Shown piece by piece: positions 1-9,317 of a stretch of DNA of 64,000 nucleotides. Position 1 is the stretch's first letter; every line of letters begins with the position of its first letter. Position numbers and translations under genes: made by a program. Origin of the DNA: Kineosporia mesophila (GTDB lineage: Bacteria; Actinomycetota; Actinomycetes; Actinomycetales; Kineosporiaceae); NCBI RefSeq assembly GCF_021129235.1, contig NZ_JAJOMA010000016.1, positions 1 through 64,000 of the forward strand, read 5' to 3'. The notes under the pieces were generated by a model. It was given only the letters and a program-made list of their open reading frames with translations, was not told the origin of the DNA and ran no database searches.

Positions 1-2023
1 CGACCGACTCCCGCAGGGCGGCCGAACCGGTCTCGGCGTCCTCCTGCGTGGAGCTGGACCACTGGCTGGCGTCCTTGGTGCTCATCGAGATCGCCTCGAT
101 CGACTCGGTGAGCTGCTGCACCGCCATGCTCATGGCCTCGGTCTTGGCCTTGAGCCGCTGCTCCAGCTGCACCTGGTCGGTGATGTCGTACGCGTACTTG
201 ATCACCTTCACCGGCTGACCGCTCAGGTCGAGGATCGGGTTGTAACTGGCCTGGATCCACACGTCGCGCCCGTACTTACCCACCCGGTGGAACCGGCCGG
301 ACCGGAACTCCCCGCGCTGCAGACGCAGCCAGAAGTCGCGGTACTCCTCGGAGGTCACGTACTCCGGACTGCAGAACATGCTGTGGTGCTGGTCGAGGAT
401 CTCGCGCAGGGTGTAGCCGACGGTCTTGAGGAAGTTGTCGTTCGCCGAGAGGATCCGGCCCTCGAGATCGAACTCGATCACCGCCTGGGCCCGGTCGAGG
501 GCCGCGACCCGGCCGGCGTAGTCGGCGTTGCGCAGCTTTTCGGCGGTCACGTCGGTGGCGAACTTGACCACCTTGAAGGGTTTTCCGTCGGAATTCAGGA
601 TCGGGTTGTAGGTGGCGCGGATCCACACCTCGCGCCCGTCCTTGCCCACCCGCAGATACTCCCCGGAATCGTACTCACCCCGCGCCAGCTGGTCCCAGAA
701 CCTCTGGTAACCAGCGCTGCTCGCCTCTTCCGGCTTCACGAAGAGCCGGTGGTGGCGGCCCACGATCTCCTCCAGGCGATAGCCCAGCAGGTCGCAGAAG
801 GCGCCGTTCGCGGCGAGCACCACCCCCTCGAGGTCGAACTCGATCACGGCCTGGGACCGGTTGATCGCATCGATCTTGCCCTCGAAGTCGGCGTTGCGAA
901 CGTTGGCCGCCGTGATGTCGACCGCGAACTTGACGACCTTCCAGGGTTTTCCGTCAATGTCGAGGATCGGGTTGTAGATGGCCTGGAGCCAGACGTCGCG
1001 ACCGCCCCGGGCCACCCGGTGGAACTCCCCGGAGATGAACTCCCCCTCCCGCAGCCGCCGCCAGAAGTTCTGGTACTCCTCGGACTTCTCCTCACCCGGA
1101 AGCACGAACATGCTGTGGTGCTTGCCCACCACCTCGCTGCGGTCGTACCCCATCGTCTGCAGGAAGTTGTCGTTCGCGACCTGGACGATGCCGTTCAGGT
1201 CGAACTCGATCACCGCCTGCGAGCGGTCGATCGCGGCCACCTTGCCCTCGAAGTCGGCGTTGCGGCGCTTGGCGTCCGTCACGTCGACGGCGAACTTGAC
1301 CACCTTCCAGGGCTTTCCGTCAATGTCGAGGATCGGGCTGTAAACGGCCTGCAACCAGACGTCCCGGCCGCCCTTGCCCACCCGGTGGAACTCCCCGGCG
1401 ACGAACTCACCCTCGCTGAGCCGCTGCCAGAACTGCCGGTAGGCGGCCGACCGCGCCTCGTCGGGCGCCACGAACAGGCGGTGGTGCCGGCCGATCACCT
1501 CGTCGCGGGTGTATCCCATGACCTGCATGAAATTGTCGTTGGCCTCGATCACCACACCGCTCAGGTCGAACTCGATCACGGCCTGGGAGCGGCTGATCGC
1601 GGCGATCTTCCCCTCGGCGTCGGCCGCGGCCCGCTTGGCGGCGGTGATGTCGAGCGCGTACTCGATCACCTTCACCACGTCGCCGGCCGCGTTGCGCACC
1701 GGGGTCCAGGTGGAGCGGATCCACAGGTCCCGCTTGCCCTGCCAGACGCGACGGAACTCACCGTACGGGTTCCCGCCGGCCCGCAGCTCCTCCCAGAGTT
1801 CCTCGTACTCCGGCGACTGCACCACCTCGGCCGGCACCAATGCACTGTGGTGCCGCCCGACCAGGTCGACGGGCGCGTAGCCGACCAGGTCGGCGAACTG
1901 CTCGTTCACCGCGATCACGGTGCCGCTGCGGTCGTACTCGGCCCGGGCCTGCCCACGTCCGTAGGCCTCCACCTGGCTCCGTAGTTCCGCCAGTTCGTCC
2001 TCGACCCCGGATGTGTCCGACAC
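1..2023 (-). CDS. Cytosolic five-PAS methyl-accepting chemotaxis protein (3' end outside window)
   Basis: This is a soluble chemoreceptor that would signal to CheA through its C-terminal MCP helices. Five PAS domains (about residues 9-616) repeat at a constant 122-residue spacing. Four of them share the pattern D-V-W-(L/I)-Q/R-A-x-Y-x-P-I-L-(D/N), typical of Aer-like or haem/flavin-type PAS receptors. After residue 620 the protein continues into helical MCP signalling sequence (QLTESIEAISMSTKDASQWS) and leaves the window. The GTG start at 2023 is chosen because a GAGGGGG ribosome site lies just upstream. No membrane segment is visible. The ligand cannot be read from the sequence. The near-identity of the PAS copies at DNA level points to recent internal duplication. 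Confidence 0.88.
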   Translation of the reverse strand, partial: MSDTSGVEDELAELRSQVEAYGRGQARAEYDRSGTVIAVNEQFADLVGYAPVDLVGRHHSALVPAEVVQSPEYEELWEELRAGGNPYGEFRRVWQGKRDLWIRSTWTPVRNAAGDVVKVIEYALDITAAKRAAADAEGKIAAISRSQAVIEFDLSGVVIEANDNFMQVMGYTRDEVIGRHHRLFVAPDEARSAAYRQFWQRLSEGEFVAGEFHRVGKGGRDVWLQAVYSPILDIDGKPWKVVKFAVDVTDAKRRNADFEGKVAAIDRSQAVIEFDLNGIVQVANDNFLQTMGYDRSEVVGKHHSMFVLPGEEKSEEYQNFWRRLREGEFISGEFHRVARGGRDVWLQAIYNPILDIDGKPWKVVKFAVDITAANVRNADFEGKIDAINRSQAVIEFDLEGVVLAANGAFCDLLGYRLEEIVGRHHRLFVKPEEASSAGYQRFWDQLARGEYDSGEYLRVGKDGREVWIRATYNPILNSDGKPFKVVKFATDVTAEKLRNADYAGRVAALDRAQAVIEFDLEGRILSANDNFLKTVGYTLREILDQHHSMFCSPEYVTSEEYRDFWLRLQRGEFRSGRFHRVGKYGRDVWIQASYNPILDLSGQPVKVIKYAYDITDQVQLEQRLKAKTEAMSMAVQQLTESIEAISMSTKDASQWSSSTQEDAETGSAALRESV

Positions 2024-2132
2024 CGCGCCCCCTCTGTCCGGCCTGCCTGTCTGCCGGAACGGTCGACGTGGCGCCGCGGGCGCTTGAGCAGGCGCCGTCC
2101 TCAGCCACCCACCCGGGCTCTAGAGTTTCCGG

Positions 2133-2621
2133 GTGGTACGCGGCCTGATCACCCATTCCACCGGTTTCACAGCCTTGGTCGCCCTGATCAGGCTCGAAAT
2201 CCTGCTGCGCCGCCGGCACTGCGCCGGCAGCACCCGGGCCCCGGTGCTCCTGCTCGGCCTCGTCGTGCTGGGCGACCTCGCCCTCACCCTGCCGGGCACC
2301 GATCCGCAGGTCGGGCTGTACTGGGCCCGGGCGCCCTTCAGCACATTCGGCGAGTACGACCGCACCGGCACCGAGATCATCGGCAACCTGCTGATGTTCG
2401 TCCCGGTCGGGGCGCTGGTGTACTTCCTGTCGCGCCGCCTGCTGACGGTTCTCGCACTCGGCGGCGGGTTCTCCTTCGCCATCGAGCTCTACCAGTGTCT
2501 CGATCGTCAGGGCCGGGTCACGTCCACCGACGACGTCCTGCTCAATCTCGGCGGGGCGGCGATCGGCGTGCTCATGACGCTGTCGGCCACACGCTGGGCC
2601 GCGCCACCAGACGGTCGATGA
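2133..2621 (+). CDS. VanZ-like family membrane protein
   Basis: The 162-residue protein has about four hydrophobic segments (roughly 36-53, 81-98, 102-120 and 134-150). It carries the VanZ-like signature N-L-L-M-F-V-P-x-G, then an E-x-x-Q motif (ELYQ) and D-D-V-L-L-N-L-G-G near the C-terminus. VanZ relatives are small integral membrane proteins. VanZ itself gives low-level teicoplanin resistance, but the role of most homologues is unknown and no van genes are nearby. The start is a GTG. The last 50 bases overlap the 3' end of the convergent ROK gene, so one of the two C-termini may be slightly mis-set, although both reading frames stay open. Confidence 0.75.
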   Translation: MVRGLITHSTGFTALVALIRLEILLRRRHCAGSTRAPVLLLGLVVLGDLALTLPGTDPQVGLYWARAPFSTFGEYDRTGTEIIGNLLMFVPVGALVYFLSRRLLTVLALGGGFSFAIELYQCLDRQGRVTSTDDVLLNLGGAAIGVLMTLSATRWAAPPDGR

Positions 2622-3756
2622 CGGTGAGGGCCGCCCCGGTCATGGCCGCGTAATCACCGGCCCGGGCCCGGGTCACGGCGACCGGCACCCAGTCGCTGAA
2701 CACCACCAGCTCGGCCAGCGCGGCCTCGACCGGCCCGGCCACGGTGTCGAAGAGGGCCGCGAAGGTGCCGCCCAGCACCGCCTCGTCGATGTCGGAGATG
2801 TGGGCCACGGCGGCCAGCGCGATGCCCAGGGCCCGGCCGGCCTGCCGCACCGCGGCCACCGCCGGCGGGGCACCCTGCGTGACCGCCTCCACCAGATCGC
2901 TGAAGGGTGCGCCCTCCGGCAGTTGCGCGTTCCGCATCAGGGCCCGCTGGCCGGCCACATCTTCCAGACGGGTCAGCGAAGTCGGCGAGGAACCGACCAC
3001 CACATGCCCCACCTCCCCGGCCCAGCCGTGGCTCCCGGCACTCAGGGCACCGCCCAGCACCCGCGCCCCACCGATCCCGATCTCCCCGGAGACGTAGAAG
3101 AAGCTCGGCTTCCCGTCGTCCGGCCGGCGGGCCCGGATCTCCGCCCGGGCCGCCAGGTCGGCCTCGTTCGCGACCGTGAAACCGACGGCGCCGCCCACCA
3201 GTTCGGCGGGGAGCAGCCCGATCGCGTCCAGGTCGCGCCAGCCCAGGTTGGGCGCGGTACGCAACACCGACGAGGAGTCGAGCAGGCCCGGCAGCGCCAG
3301 CGTCGAACCGGCGATGCGCGCCCCCAGCGCGACCGCCCGGGCCCGCACCTCCCCCGCCACTCGCCCCAGCCGCGCAGCGACCACCGCCGGCTCGGAACCG
3401 CGCAGGTCGGCGTGCAGCACCTGCTCGGCGATCACCTCACCGGTCAGGTCGACGGCCCGGACCCCCAGGTAGTCGACGTTGACCTCGAGACCGAGCGCGG
3501 CGACGGTACGGGCGACGGGGACCAGGGGAACGGACGGACGGCCGCGCTGGAGCGCCACGGGTGCGAGTTCACGCACCAGGCCGGCTTCCACCAGACGGTC
3601 GACGAGGTTGGTCACCGCGGCCCGGGAGAGACCGGTGCGGGCGGCGACCTGAGCCCGCGACACCGGCTCGGAGGCATCCAGCACGGCGGAGAGCGTGAGC
3701 GAGAGGTTGTGCTCGCGCATCCAGTCCTGCCTGACCGGCGCAACCGGAGGTGCCAT
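2572..3756 (-). CDS. ROK-family transcriptional regulator (XylR/NagC type)
   Basis: The 394-residue protein has an N-terminal MarR-like winged helix-turn-helix (about residues 15-75; SRAQVAARTGLSRAAVTNLV). A ROK sugar-kinase-like domain follows, with the ROK signature G-W-A-G-E-V-G-H. The zinc-binding CxCGxxGCxE motif of ROK kinases is absent, which fits a regulator rather than an active kinase. It is transcribed divergently from xylA with 80 bases between the start codons. By family precedent it most likely represses xylose genes and responds to xylose. The ATG at 3756 is used. Confidence 0.88.
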   Translation of the reverse strand: MAPPVAPVRQDWMREHNLSLTLSAVLDASEPVSRAQVAARTGLSRAAVTNLVDRLVEAGLVRELAPVALQRGRPSVPLVPVARTVAALGLEVNVDYLGVRAVDLTGEVIAEQVLHADLRGSEPAVVAARLGRVAGEVRARAVALGARIAGSTLALPGLLDSSSVLRTAPNLGWRDLDAIGLLPAELVGGAVGFTVANEADLAARAEIRARRPDDGKPSFFYVSGEIGIGGARVLGGALSAGSHGWAGEVGHVVVGSSPTSLTRLEDVAGQRALMRNAQLPEGAPFSDLVEAVTQGAPPAVAAVRQAGRALGIALAAVAHISDIDEAVLGGTFAALFDTVAGPVEAALAELVVFSDWVPVAVTRARAGDYAAMTGAALTVIDRLVARPSVWPTAS

Positions 3757-3773
3757 GTCTTGACCCTATCCCC

Positions 3774-3818
3774 ATCCATGGATAAATTCACGGCGTAGAT
3801 TAAATGCTTCCGCGAAGC
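3774..3818. promoter_or_regulatory. Candidate operators between the ROK regulator and xylA
   Basis: The short divergent gap holds a perfect 10-base palindrome ATCCATGGAT (3774-3783) and a hairpin-like repeat GCTTC-CGC-GAAGC (3806-3818). Between them are the A/T-rich direct elements GATAAAT and GATTAAAT. These are natural places for a ROK repressor and promoter elements to sit. Which one is bound cannot be decided from one sequence. Confidence 0.4.
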
Positions 3819-3836
3819 GAACTGGAGTGATCCGCG

Positions 3837-5027
3837 ATGACGCGTACCCCTATCCCCGCAGACCGTTTCTCCTTCGGGCTCTGGACCGTCGGATGGCGTG
3901 CGCAGGACCAGTTCGGCAGCGCCAGCCGCCCGTGGCTCGACCCGGTCGAGTCGGTGACGAAGCTGGCCGAGCTCGGCGCCGCCCACGTCACGTTCCACGA
4001 CGACGACGTGGTGCCGTTCGGCAGCAGCGCCTTCGACCGGGAGAAGATCCTGGAGCGGTTCAAGGGCGCACTGGCCGACACCGGCATCACCGTCGAGATG
4101 GTCACCACCGACACCTTCAGCCACCCGATCTTCAAGGACGGCGCGTTCACGTCCAACGACCGCCGGGTGCGGCGCTACGGCCTGCGCAAGGTCGTGCGCA
4201 ACGTCGACCTGGCCGCCGAGCTGGGCGCCACCACGTTCGTGATGTGGGGTGGCCGCGAGGGCGCCGAGTACGACAGCGCCAAGGACCTGAACGCGGCCCA
4301 CGCCCGCTACGCCGAGGGCATCGACACGGTCGCCGCCTACATCAAGGAGAAGGGCTACGACCTCCGCATCGCGATCGAGCCCAAGCCGAACGAGCCGCGC
4401 GGCGACATCCTGCTGCCGACCCTGGGCCACGCCCTGGGTTTCATCGCCCAGCTGGAGCACGGCGACATCGTGGGCCTCAACCCGGAGGTCGGCCACGAGC
4501 AGATGGCCGGGCTGAACTACACCACCGGCATCGCGCAGGCCCTGTGGGCGGGCAAGCTCTTCCACATCGACCTGAACGGCCAGCGCACCATCAAGTTCGA
4601 CCAGGACCTGGTGTTCGGCCACGGCGACCTGTTCTCCGCGTTCGCCACGGTCGACCTGCTGGAGAACGGTTTTCCCGGTGGCGGCCCGACGTACGACGGC
4701 CCCCGGCACTTCGACTACAAGCCCTCACGCACCGAGGACAAGCAGGGTGTGTGGGACTCGGCCGCCGCGAACATGTCCAGCTACATCCTGCTCGCCGAGC
4801 GGGCCAAGGCGTTCCGCGCCGACCCCGAGGTGCAGGAGGCGCTGGAGTACTCCGGCGTGCTCGAGCTCTCGCAGCCGACCCTGGCCGAGGGTGAGTCCCT
4901 GGCCGACCTGCTCGCCGACACCAGCGCCTACGAAGACCTCGATGTGGACGCCGTCGCCGAGCGCGGTTTCGGGTTCGTGCGGCTGAACCAGCTGGCGATG
5001 GAGCACGCGATCGGCGCCCGCTCCTAA
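3837..5027 (+). CDS. xylA: Xylose isomerase
   Basis: Converts D-xylose to D-xylulose in the cytoplasm using two divalent metals, feeding the pentose phosphate pathway. The 396-residue length and sequence match the actinobacterial (class I) enzymes. The N-terminal F-x-F-G-L-W-T-V-G-W block is present. The catalytic pair His54/Asp57 is in TFHDDD. The metal-site segments [11 protein letters not shown] and [13 protein letters not shown] are intact. A GGAG ribosome site lies 9 bases before the ATG. No xylulokinase is adjacent. The gene is divergent from a ROK regulator that probably controls it, and its stop codon overlaps the end of a small convergent gene by four bases. Confidence 0.96.
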   Translation: MTRTPIPADRFSFGLWTVGWRAQDQFGSASRPWLDPVESVTKLAELGAAHVTFHDDDVVPFGSSAFDREKILERFKGALADTGITVEMVTTDTFSHPIFKDGAFTSNDRRVRRYGLRKVVRNVDLAAELGATTFVMWGGREGAEYDSAKDLNAAHARYAEGIDTVAAYIKEKGYDLRIAIEPKPNEPRGDILLPTLGHALGFIAQLEHGDIVGLNPEVGHEQMAGLNYTTGIAQALWAGKLFHIDLNGQRTIKFDQDLVFGHGDLFSAFATVDLLENGFPGGGPTYDGPRHFDYKPSRTEDKQGVWDSAAANMSSYILLAERAKAFRADPEVQEALEYSGVLELSQPTLAEGESLADLLADTSAYEDLDVDAVAERGFGFVRLNQLAMEHAIGARS

Positions 5028-5185
5028 TCCTCCGATCTCCGGGGTGGTGCGGTCTCGAAGGTTTCCAGGAACTCGCTGCCCTCGTCACTGATGCGGCGGC
5101 TGTTCCGGGCGTCTCGTCGATACAGGCTGATCACGGTTACCACGGCCACGGCCGTGACGAACAGGCACACGATGGTGAAGATCAC
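5024..5185 (-). CDS. Small single-span membrane protein, 53 aa
   Basis: A short reading frame starts with GTG at 5185, preceded by a perfect GGAGG ribosome site eight bases upstream. It encodes one hydrophobic N-terminal helix (about residues 1-21, [20 protein letters not shown]) followed by a short basic then acidic tail ([10 protein letters not shown] ... [10 protein letters not shown]). Topology would be a membrane anchor with a cytoplasmic charged tail. No family is recognised. It converges on xylA with a four-base overlap. The strong ribosome site and clear membrane pattern make it likely to be real despite its size. Confidence 0.55.
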   Translation of the reverse strand: MIFTIVCLFVTAVAVVTVISLYRRDARNSRRISDEGSEFLETFETAPPRRSED

Positions 5186-5330
5186 CGCTGGCACCTCCTT
5201 CACGCGGAAACCCCCGGTGAAGACCCCAGGCTAGGAGAAGAGCTCCGGGCGAACGCCCCGTAAACGGATACGCCGGGCACGGATTCACCCGGCCCCGGTA
5301 ATCCGTTCGGCGGCCCGGGCACCCCACGAC

Positions 5331-5366
5331 GAACGGCCGCACCCCGGGCAGTGGGTGCGGCCGTTC
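5331..5366 (-). terminator. Hairpin terminator after the GH26-like gene
   Basis: A 14-base perfect stem (GAACGGCCGCACCC with its complement) encloses an 8-base loop. It lies 16 bases past the stop of the minus-strand glycosidase. There is no long U-tract, as is common in high-GC actinobacteria. Confidence 0.75.
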
Positions 5367-5381
5367 TTGTGGTGCCGGTTA

Positions 5382-6953
5382 CTACGGGGTACTGGTCGTC
5401 TCCGCCGGTTCCTCGGAGTCGGCCGCGGCGATCAGGGTCTGGTACTCACCCGCCGCCTTCGGGATCTGCGTGGGCTGGAAGATGGCTCCGGCGTAGTACG
5501 AGGCGTTCTCGTTGAAGTAGGCCTCGTAGGCCAGGTCCGAGCCCATGCTGGTGAAGAACTCGACCATCTTCTCGATGTAGAAGGCGTTGTCCCCGCCGTT
5601 GTTGCCGGCGTGAGCGGTGCCCGGGTAGCAGCCCCACTCCGGAACACTCATCTTCTTGCCGTGCTTCTTGGCGAAGTCGGCCCAGAACTTCAGGCCGAAG
5701 TCACCGTTGAGGTGCTCGTCCCAGGTCTGGTCGCTGGCTGCACCGGGCCACATGTCGTAGGAGTCGACACCGACGATGTCGACGAACTCATCCCCCGGGT
5801 AGGCCTGGGTGGCGTCGGCGAGACCCGCACTGACACCGCGGTTCACGGTCCAGTCCCACTTCAGGTCGGGAGCCGTGGTGCGCGCCGAGGTGACGATCTG
5901 ACGCCAGCACTGCGCGAACTGCCCCGGGTTGCTGGCGCTCCACAGGTACCAGTTGCCGTTGAACTCCCAGCCGAGCCGGATGATCGAGTCACCCATGCCG
6001 TTGTCGGCGAAGTTCTTGCCGAACTGCTTCCACTTGTCGTTGTACTGCCCGGCCGCACAGCCCGCCATGGTGGCACTGCTGTCGCCCTCCGGGATCGGCG
6101 CCACACCCAGCGCCTTCATGTAGGGCGTGTCCTTCCAGGCGTCGAAGATCCAGGTCGGGTTGATGACGTCGTCCCAGGTCTGGCGCGCGGGCCAGTCCAC
6201 GACCACGTCGACCGGGGCACCCCGCCAGGCCGCGAAGGCCTCGGCGTTGGCGGCGCTGCTGCCCGCCATGTAGAGGCCGCTGGCGCCCCACGGCAGACCC
6301 GAGCGGTTCGTCGTCGAGCACGGGTTCATGGCGCTGCCGTCGCTCGAGCCGGTGGTCTTGGTACTGGTGGACGTCGTGGTCGCCTCGGTGGAACCCTCCG
6401 CCGGAGCGGTGGTTTCGGTAGCAGTGGGCGTTGAGCACAGCGCGGGAACGGATGCCGTCGCGCTCGAGGTCGGCGCCCCCGTGGTCGCCGTACCGGTTGC
6501 CGTACCCGTCGCGGTGGCCGTCACGGTCGGGGCGCTGGTCGTCGTCGTGCTCGGGGTGCCCGTCGCACTGCTGGACGAGGTCGAATTGCCCGCTGTGTAG
6601 CCCGATTCCGTCGTGCTGGAGGGGCCACTCGGGGCAGGGATGACCGACTCGGAGGTCGCGGTGCTGGGGCCGGTCTGCCCCGGCGCGACCTCTTCCGGGC
6701 CGACCTCGTCCTGCCAGCGGCCGGGCCAGTTACCTGTGCTGTGCTTGTGGTCCCGGCGCCACTTCTTGCTCTTGGGCATGTCCGAGTAGTCGGAGATGTA
6801 GGCGGCGCCGTCCGTGCTCGTCCAGGAGACGGCCGGCCCGACCGCAGTTCTTTCCGGTTTCGGATCCTGGCCGGCGATCGCCGGCACGGTCCCGATTGCA
6901 GCAGCAACAACCACCAGTGCGGTCGCCGCCACAACCCGCTTCTTGGTCAGCAC
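5382..6953 (-). CDS. Secreted GH26-like glycoside hydrolase
   Basis: The protein has a basic N-terminus and a hydrophobic signal segment (KKRVVAATALVVVAAAIG ... AIAG), then a long low-complexity Ser/Thr/Ala linker of about 130 residues. A C-terminal TIM-barrel-type domain follows. The putative acid/base Glu330 (GWEFNGNW) and nucleophile Glu439 (VPEWG) are spaced as in GH26 mannanase-like enzymes. Substrate is probably a beta-glycan, but GH26 includes several specificities, so no gene name is given. The GTG at 6953 is preferred over the ATG at 6974: an AGGGGAG site sits nine bases before it and it yields a cleaner signal peptide. The unusual N-terminal segment before the linker (about residues 30-75) is unassigned. 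Confidence 0.82.
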   Translation of the reverse strand: MLTKKRVVAATALVVVAAAIGTVPAIAGQDPKPERTAVGPAVSWTSTDGAAYISDYSDMPKSKKWRRDHKHSTGNWPGRWQDEVGPEEVAPGQTGPSTATSESVIPAPSGPSSTTESGYTAGNSTSSSSATGTPSTTTTSAPTVTATATGTATGTATTGAPTSSATASVPALCSTPTATETTAPAEGSTEATTTSTSTKTTGSSDGSAMNPCSTTNRSGLPWGASGLYMAGSSAANAEAFAAWRGAPVDVVVDWPARQTWDDVINPTWIFDAWKDTPYMKALGVAPIPEGDSSATMAGCAAGQYNDKWKQFGKNFADNGMGDSIIRLGWEFNGNWYLWSASNPGQFAQCWRQIVTSARTTAPDLKWDWTVNRGVSAGLADATQAYPGDEFVDIVGVDSYDMWPGAASDQTWDEHLNGDFGLKFWADFAKKHGKKMSVPEWGCYPGTAHAGNNGGDNAFYIEKMVEFFTSMGSDLAYEAYFNENASYYAGAIFQPTQIPKAAGEYQTLIAAADSEEPAETTSTP

Positions 6954-7456
6954 GCCTTGCCACTCCCCTGTCATATGGCTCGTCCGAACCGTCCACGCCT
7001 AGTTGGCGCAGGTAACAGGGTGCAGTCACGCAATTGTCTAAATCTTAAAGAGACGTCAAGTTCAAACAGTTTCACCACTCAGTGTCACTGTTCATGACGG
7101 ATAGGGAGAGTCTGCTGTTCAGAGTGGGATTGAGGTGGTGCCAGCATCTCGTCACCGTGTCCTTTTACAACCCATCCTCCAGGGGTGCATCGACCCTGCG
7201 CAGGAGAATTTCAGCAGATCAGTCGGGAGATTTGACGACTCCGGAGCGTGTACGGGGAGACAAAGGGCACCAAGAGGGCAGTACCCGGCCCCCGCCAATC
7301 GATGATCAAGAATGTTAGGTCCGTGACTCCAGCAAATTCACTCCGTGATCATGCAGCACAACCCGTCGTGATCATGCGAACCTTCCCCTGAGACCCGGAA
7401 CACAGCCCTCCACGGCGAACGGGCGCGCTCCGGAAGACCGTGTTAGACCTGGCCTC
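6954..7456. other. Intergenic region, no convincing gene
   Basis: About 500 bases lie between the divergent GH26-like and CDF genes. The part nearest the glycosidase (7030-7085) is clearly A/T-richer than its surroundings and probably holds that gene's promoter. It includes the 13-mer TTTCACCACTCAG (7070-7082), which recurs at 46090-46102. Two degenerate copies of TGATCATGC occur at 7343-7380, related to the hairpin family elsewhere in the window. A 78-codon frame at 7082 has no supporting features. Confidence 0.6.
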
Positions 7457-8482
7457 ATGCCTGGTGATCCGCTGAACGAGTCCCTACCCGCACGCGGCGA
7501 CCAGGTACCCGAAACGGCGATCGTGCACGTCCCGCTGGAACTCACCGGTGACGACGGCGGCAACGAGAGCACCCTTACCGTCGCCATCGCCTTCGCCGCG
7601 AATCTGGTGATCGCGATAGCGAAATCGATCGCGGCGGTGCTCACCGGCTCGGCGTCGATGGTGGCCGAGGCGGCGCACTCCTGGGCCGACACCGGCAACG
7701 AGATCTTCCTGGTGATCGCGAACCGGCGGGCCGGCCGGGCCCCCGACGAGACGCATCCGCACGGTTTCGGCCGCGAGGCCTACGTCTGGTCCATGTTCGC
7801 GGCGCTGGGCCTGTTCGTCGCCGGGGCCGCGGTCTCCGTGACCCACGGCGTGCAGGAGCTCTTCACCCAGGAGGAGGCCGGCGACTTCATCATCGGCTAC
7901 ATCGTGCTGGGCGTCTCGTTCCTGCTCGAGGGCACCTCGTTCCTGCAGTCGCTGCGTCAGGCCCGGCCCGAGGCCGCCTCGATGCAGCGCGACGTGTTCG
8001 AGCACGTGCTGGCCACGTCCGACCCCACCCTGCGAGCCGTGTTCTTCGAGGACTCCGCCGCTCTGGTCGGCATCCTCATCGCGGCCGGGGCCCTGGGCCT
8101 GCACCAGATCACCGGGTCACCGATCCCCGACGCGATCGGCTCGATCCTGGTCGGCCTGGTGCTGGGTGTGGTCGCGCTCGTGCTGATCCAGCGCAACCGC
8201 AGCTTCCTCATCGGCCAGGAGGCCGATCCCCGGGTGCGTTCCCAGGTGATCGGCGCCCTGCTGGAACTGCCCGAGGTCAGCCGCATCACCTACCTGCGCA
8301 TCGAGATCATCGGGCCGCGCATGGTCACCCTGGTCGGCGACGTGGACCTGGACGGGAACGACGTGGAGTCGCACGTGGCGGTGCGGCTGCGGGCGCTGGA
8401 GGCGAAGATCGCCGCCTCCCCCGCCGTGGCCGGCGTGGTGCTCAGCCTCTCCTCCCCCGACGAGAAGTCGCTGGTGCCCTGA
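7457..8482 (+). CDS. Cation diffusion facilitator (CDF) metal transporter
   Basis: The 341-residue protein would export divalent metal (Zn, Co, Fe or Mn) in exchange for protons. It has an N-terminal acidic tail, then multiple membrane segments. The CDF metal site is His74/Asp78 in HSWADTGNE, and the HPHGFGRE loop begins at His100. A cytoplasmic C-terminal domain of about 90 residues (ITYLRIEIIGPRMVTLVGDV) matches the ZT-dimer fold. The missing canonical first-site Asp pair makes exact metal choice uncertain. It stands alone, without an adjacent metal regulator, and ends in a hairpin that includes its stop codon. Confidence 0.9.
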   Translation: MPGDPLNESLPARGDQVPETAIVHVPLELTGDDGGNESTLTVAIAFAANLVIAIAKSIAAVLTGSASMVAEAAHSWADTGNEIFLVIANRRAGRAPDETHPHGFGREAYVWSMFAALGLFVAGAAVSVTHGVQELFTQEEAGDFIIGYIVLGVSFLLEGTSFLQSLRQARPEAASMQRDVFEHVLATSDPTLRAVFFEDSAALVGILIAAGALGLHQITGSPIPDAIGSILVGLVLGVVALVLIQRNRSFLIGQEADPRVRSQVIGALLELPEVSRITYLRIEIIGPRMVTLVGDVDLDGNDVESHVAVRLRALEAKIAASPAVAGVVLSLSSPDEKSLVP

Positions 8483-8499
8483 CCTCCTCAGGGCACCAG
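8471..8499. terminator. Bidirectional hairpin between CDF and hydrolase genes
   Basis: A 12-base perfect stem (CTGGTGCCCTGA and its complement) with a 5-base loop includes the CDF stop codon. It lies nine bases before the end of the convergent hydrolase, so it can end transcription from both sides. Confidence 0.75.
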
Positions 8500-8507
8500 C
8501 AGCACCC

Positions 8508-9227
8508 TCAGAGCTTCAGCAACGCGGCCGTGACCTCGTCGGGGTGGGTCAGCATCGACTGGTGCCCGCCGGTGAGCATCACCGGAGTGAGCCCCAGCCG
8601 GGCCGCGAACTCGGTGCCCGGCCGGGCCAGCGCCTGATCGTTCTCACTGAGCAGATAGTGGACGTCGGTGCCCACCTCGGTCAGCAGCGGCGCCTCGAGA
8701 GCGTCGGTGAAGTAGGCACCCGGCTGCGGCGCGAGCAGATCGAAGAACAGGTCGCTCAGATCCGGCGTGGCATCGGGCAGGAGTATCGGCACCCGCTCGG
8801 GGACGACCGAGATGGTGCCGTCGGGTGCGGCGTCGATCGCGGCCCGGATCATCTCCGCATAGGCCTGGTTCTCGTCGACCATGGCCGTACCGGGTTCCGG
8901 CACCACGGCGTTGTAGTAGACGACCCGGTCGACCGTATCCCGGCCGAGCCGGTGCGCGGCGCCGGTGACGACGTAGCCGCCCCAGCTGTGGCCGACCAGG
9001 GTGACCGGCCTCCCCGGTTCCGTCAGCTCCGTCACGGTGCTGACCACGTGGTCGATCGCGTCGGACAAGCGCAGCCCGGTGCGGTCGTCACCGTCGCCCA
9101 GCCCGGGAAGGGTCACCGTGACGGCTCGGGCACCGGCCGCCCGCAGCCTCCGGGCGACCGGGGTCCAGGCCCAGCCGCCCTGCCAGGCGCCGGGTATCAG
9201 AACATAGGTGGTGTCACTGACTGACAT
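8508..9227 (-). CDS. Alpha/beta hydrolase
   Basis: The 239-residue cytoplasmic hydrolase has the oxyanion region IPGAWQGGWAW at the N-terminus and the nucleophile elbow G-H-S-W-G-G (Ser81). A late Asp region (LLSENDQAL) and a C-terminal His in LTGGHQSM complete the triad. It resembles the salicylate esterase/MenH-like group of small esterases with no large lid. It lies 90 bases downstream of an ECF sigma gene on the same strand and may be co-transcribed with it. The natural substrate cannot be read. Confidence 0.85.
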   Translation of the reverse strand: MSVSDTTYVLIPGAWQGGWAWTPVARRLRAAGARAVTVTLPGLGDGDDRTGLRLSDAIDHVVSTVTELTEPGRPVTLVGHSWGGYVVTGAAHRLGRDTVDRVVYYNAVVPEPGTAMVDENQAYAEMIRAAIDAAPDGTISVVPERVPILLPDATPDLSDLFFDLLAPQPGAYFTDALEAPLLTEVGTDVHYLLSENDQALARPGTEFAARLGLTPVMLTGGHQSMLTHPDEVTAALLKL

Positions 9228-9317
9228 CGCTGTGTAGCCTTCCGCATCTTCTGGAACGGGGGATCACCCACACGATGCGGAGAGCGCCGGAAAGTTCGCT
9301 CACCGGCGGAACTGTTT

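Noticed and set aside
287-1984. 565-codon plus-strand open frame
   Set aside because: It is antisense to the PAS-MCP gene, whose minus-strand frame shows five conserved PAS domains. The plus frame has no family features.
7082-7318. 78-codon plus-strand frame
   Set aside because: No ribosome site, no domain and atypical composition; it lies in a probable promoter region.
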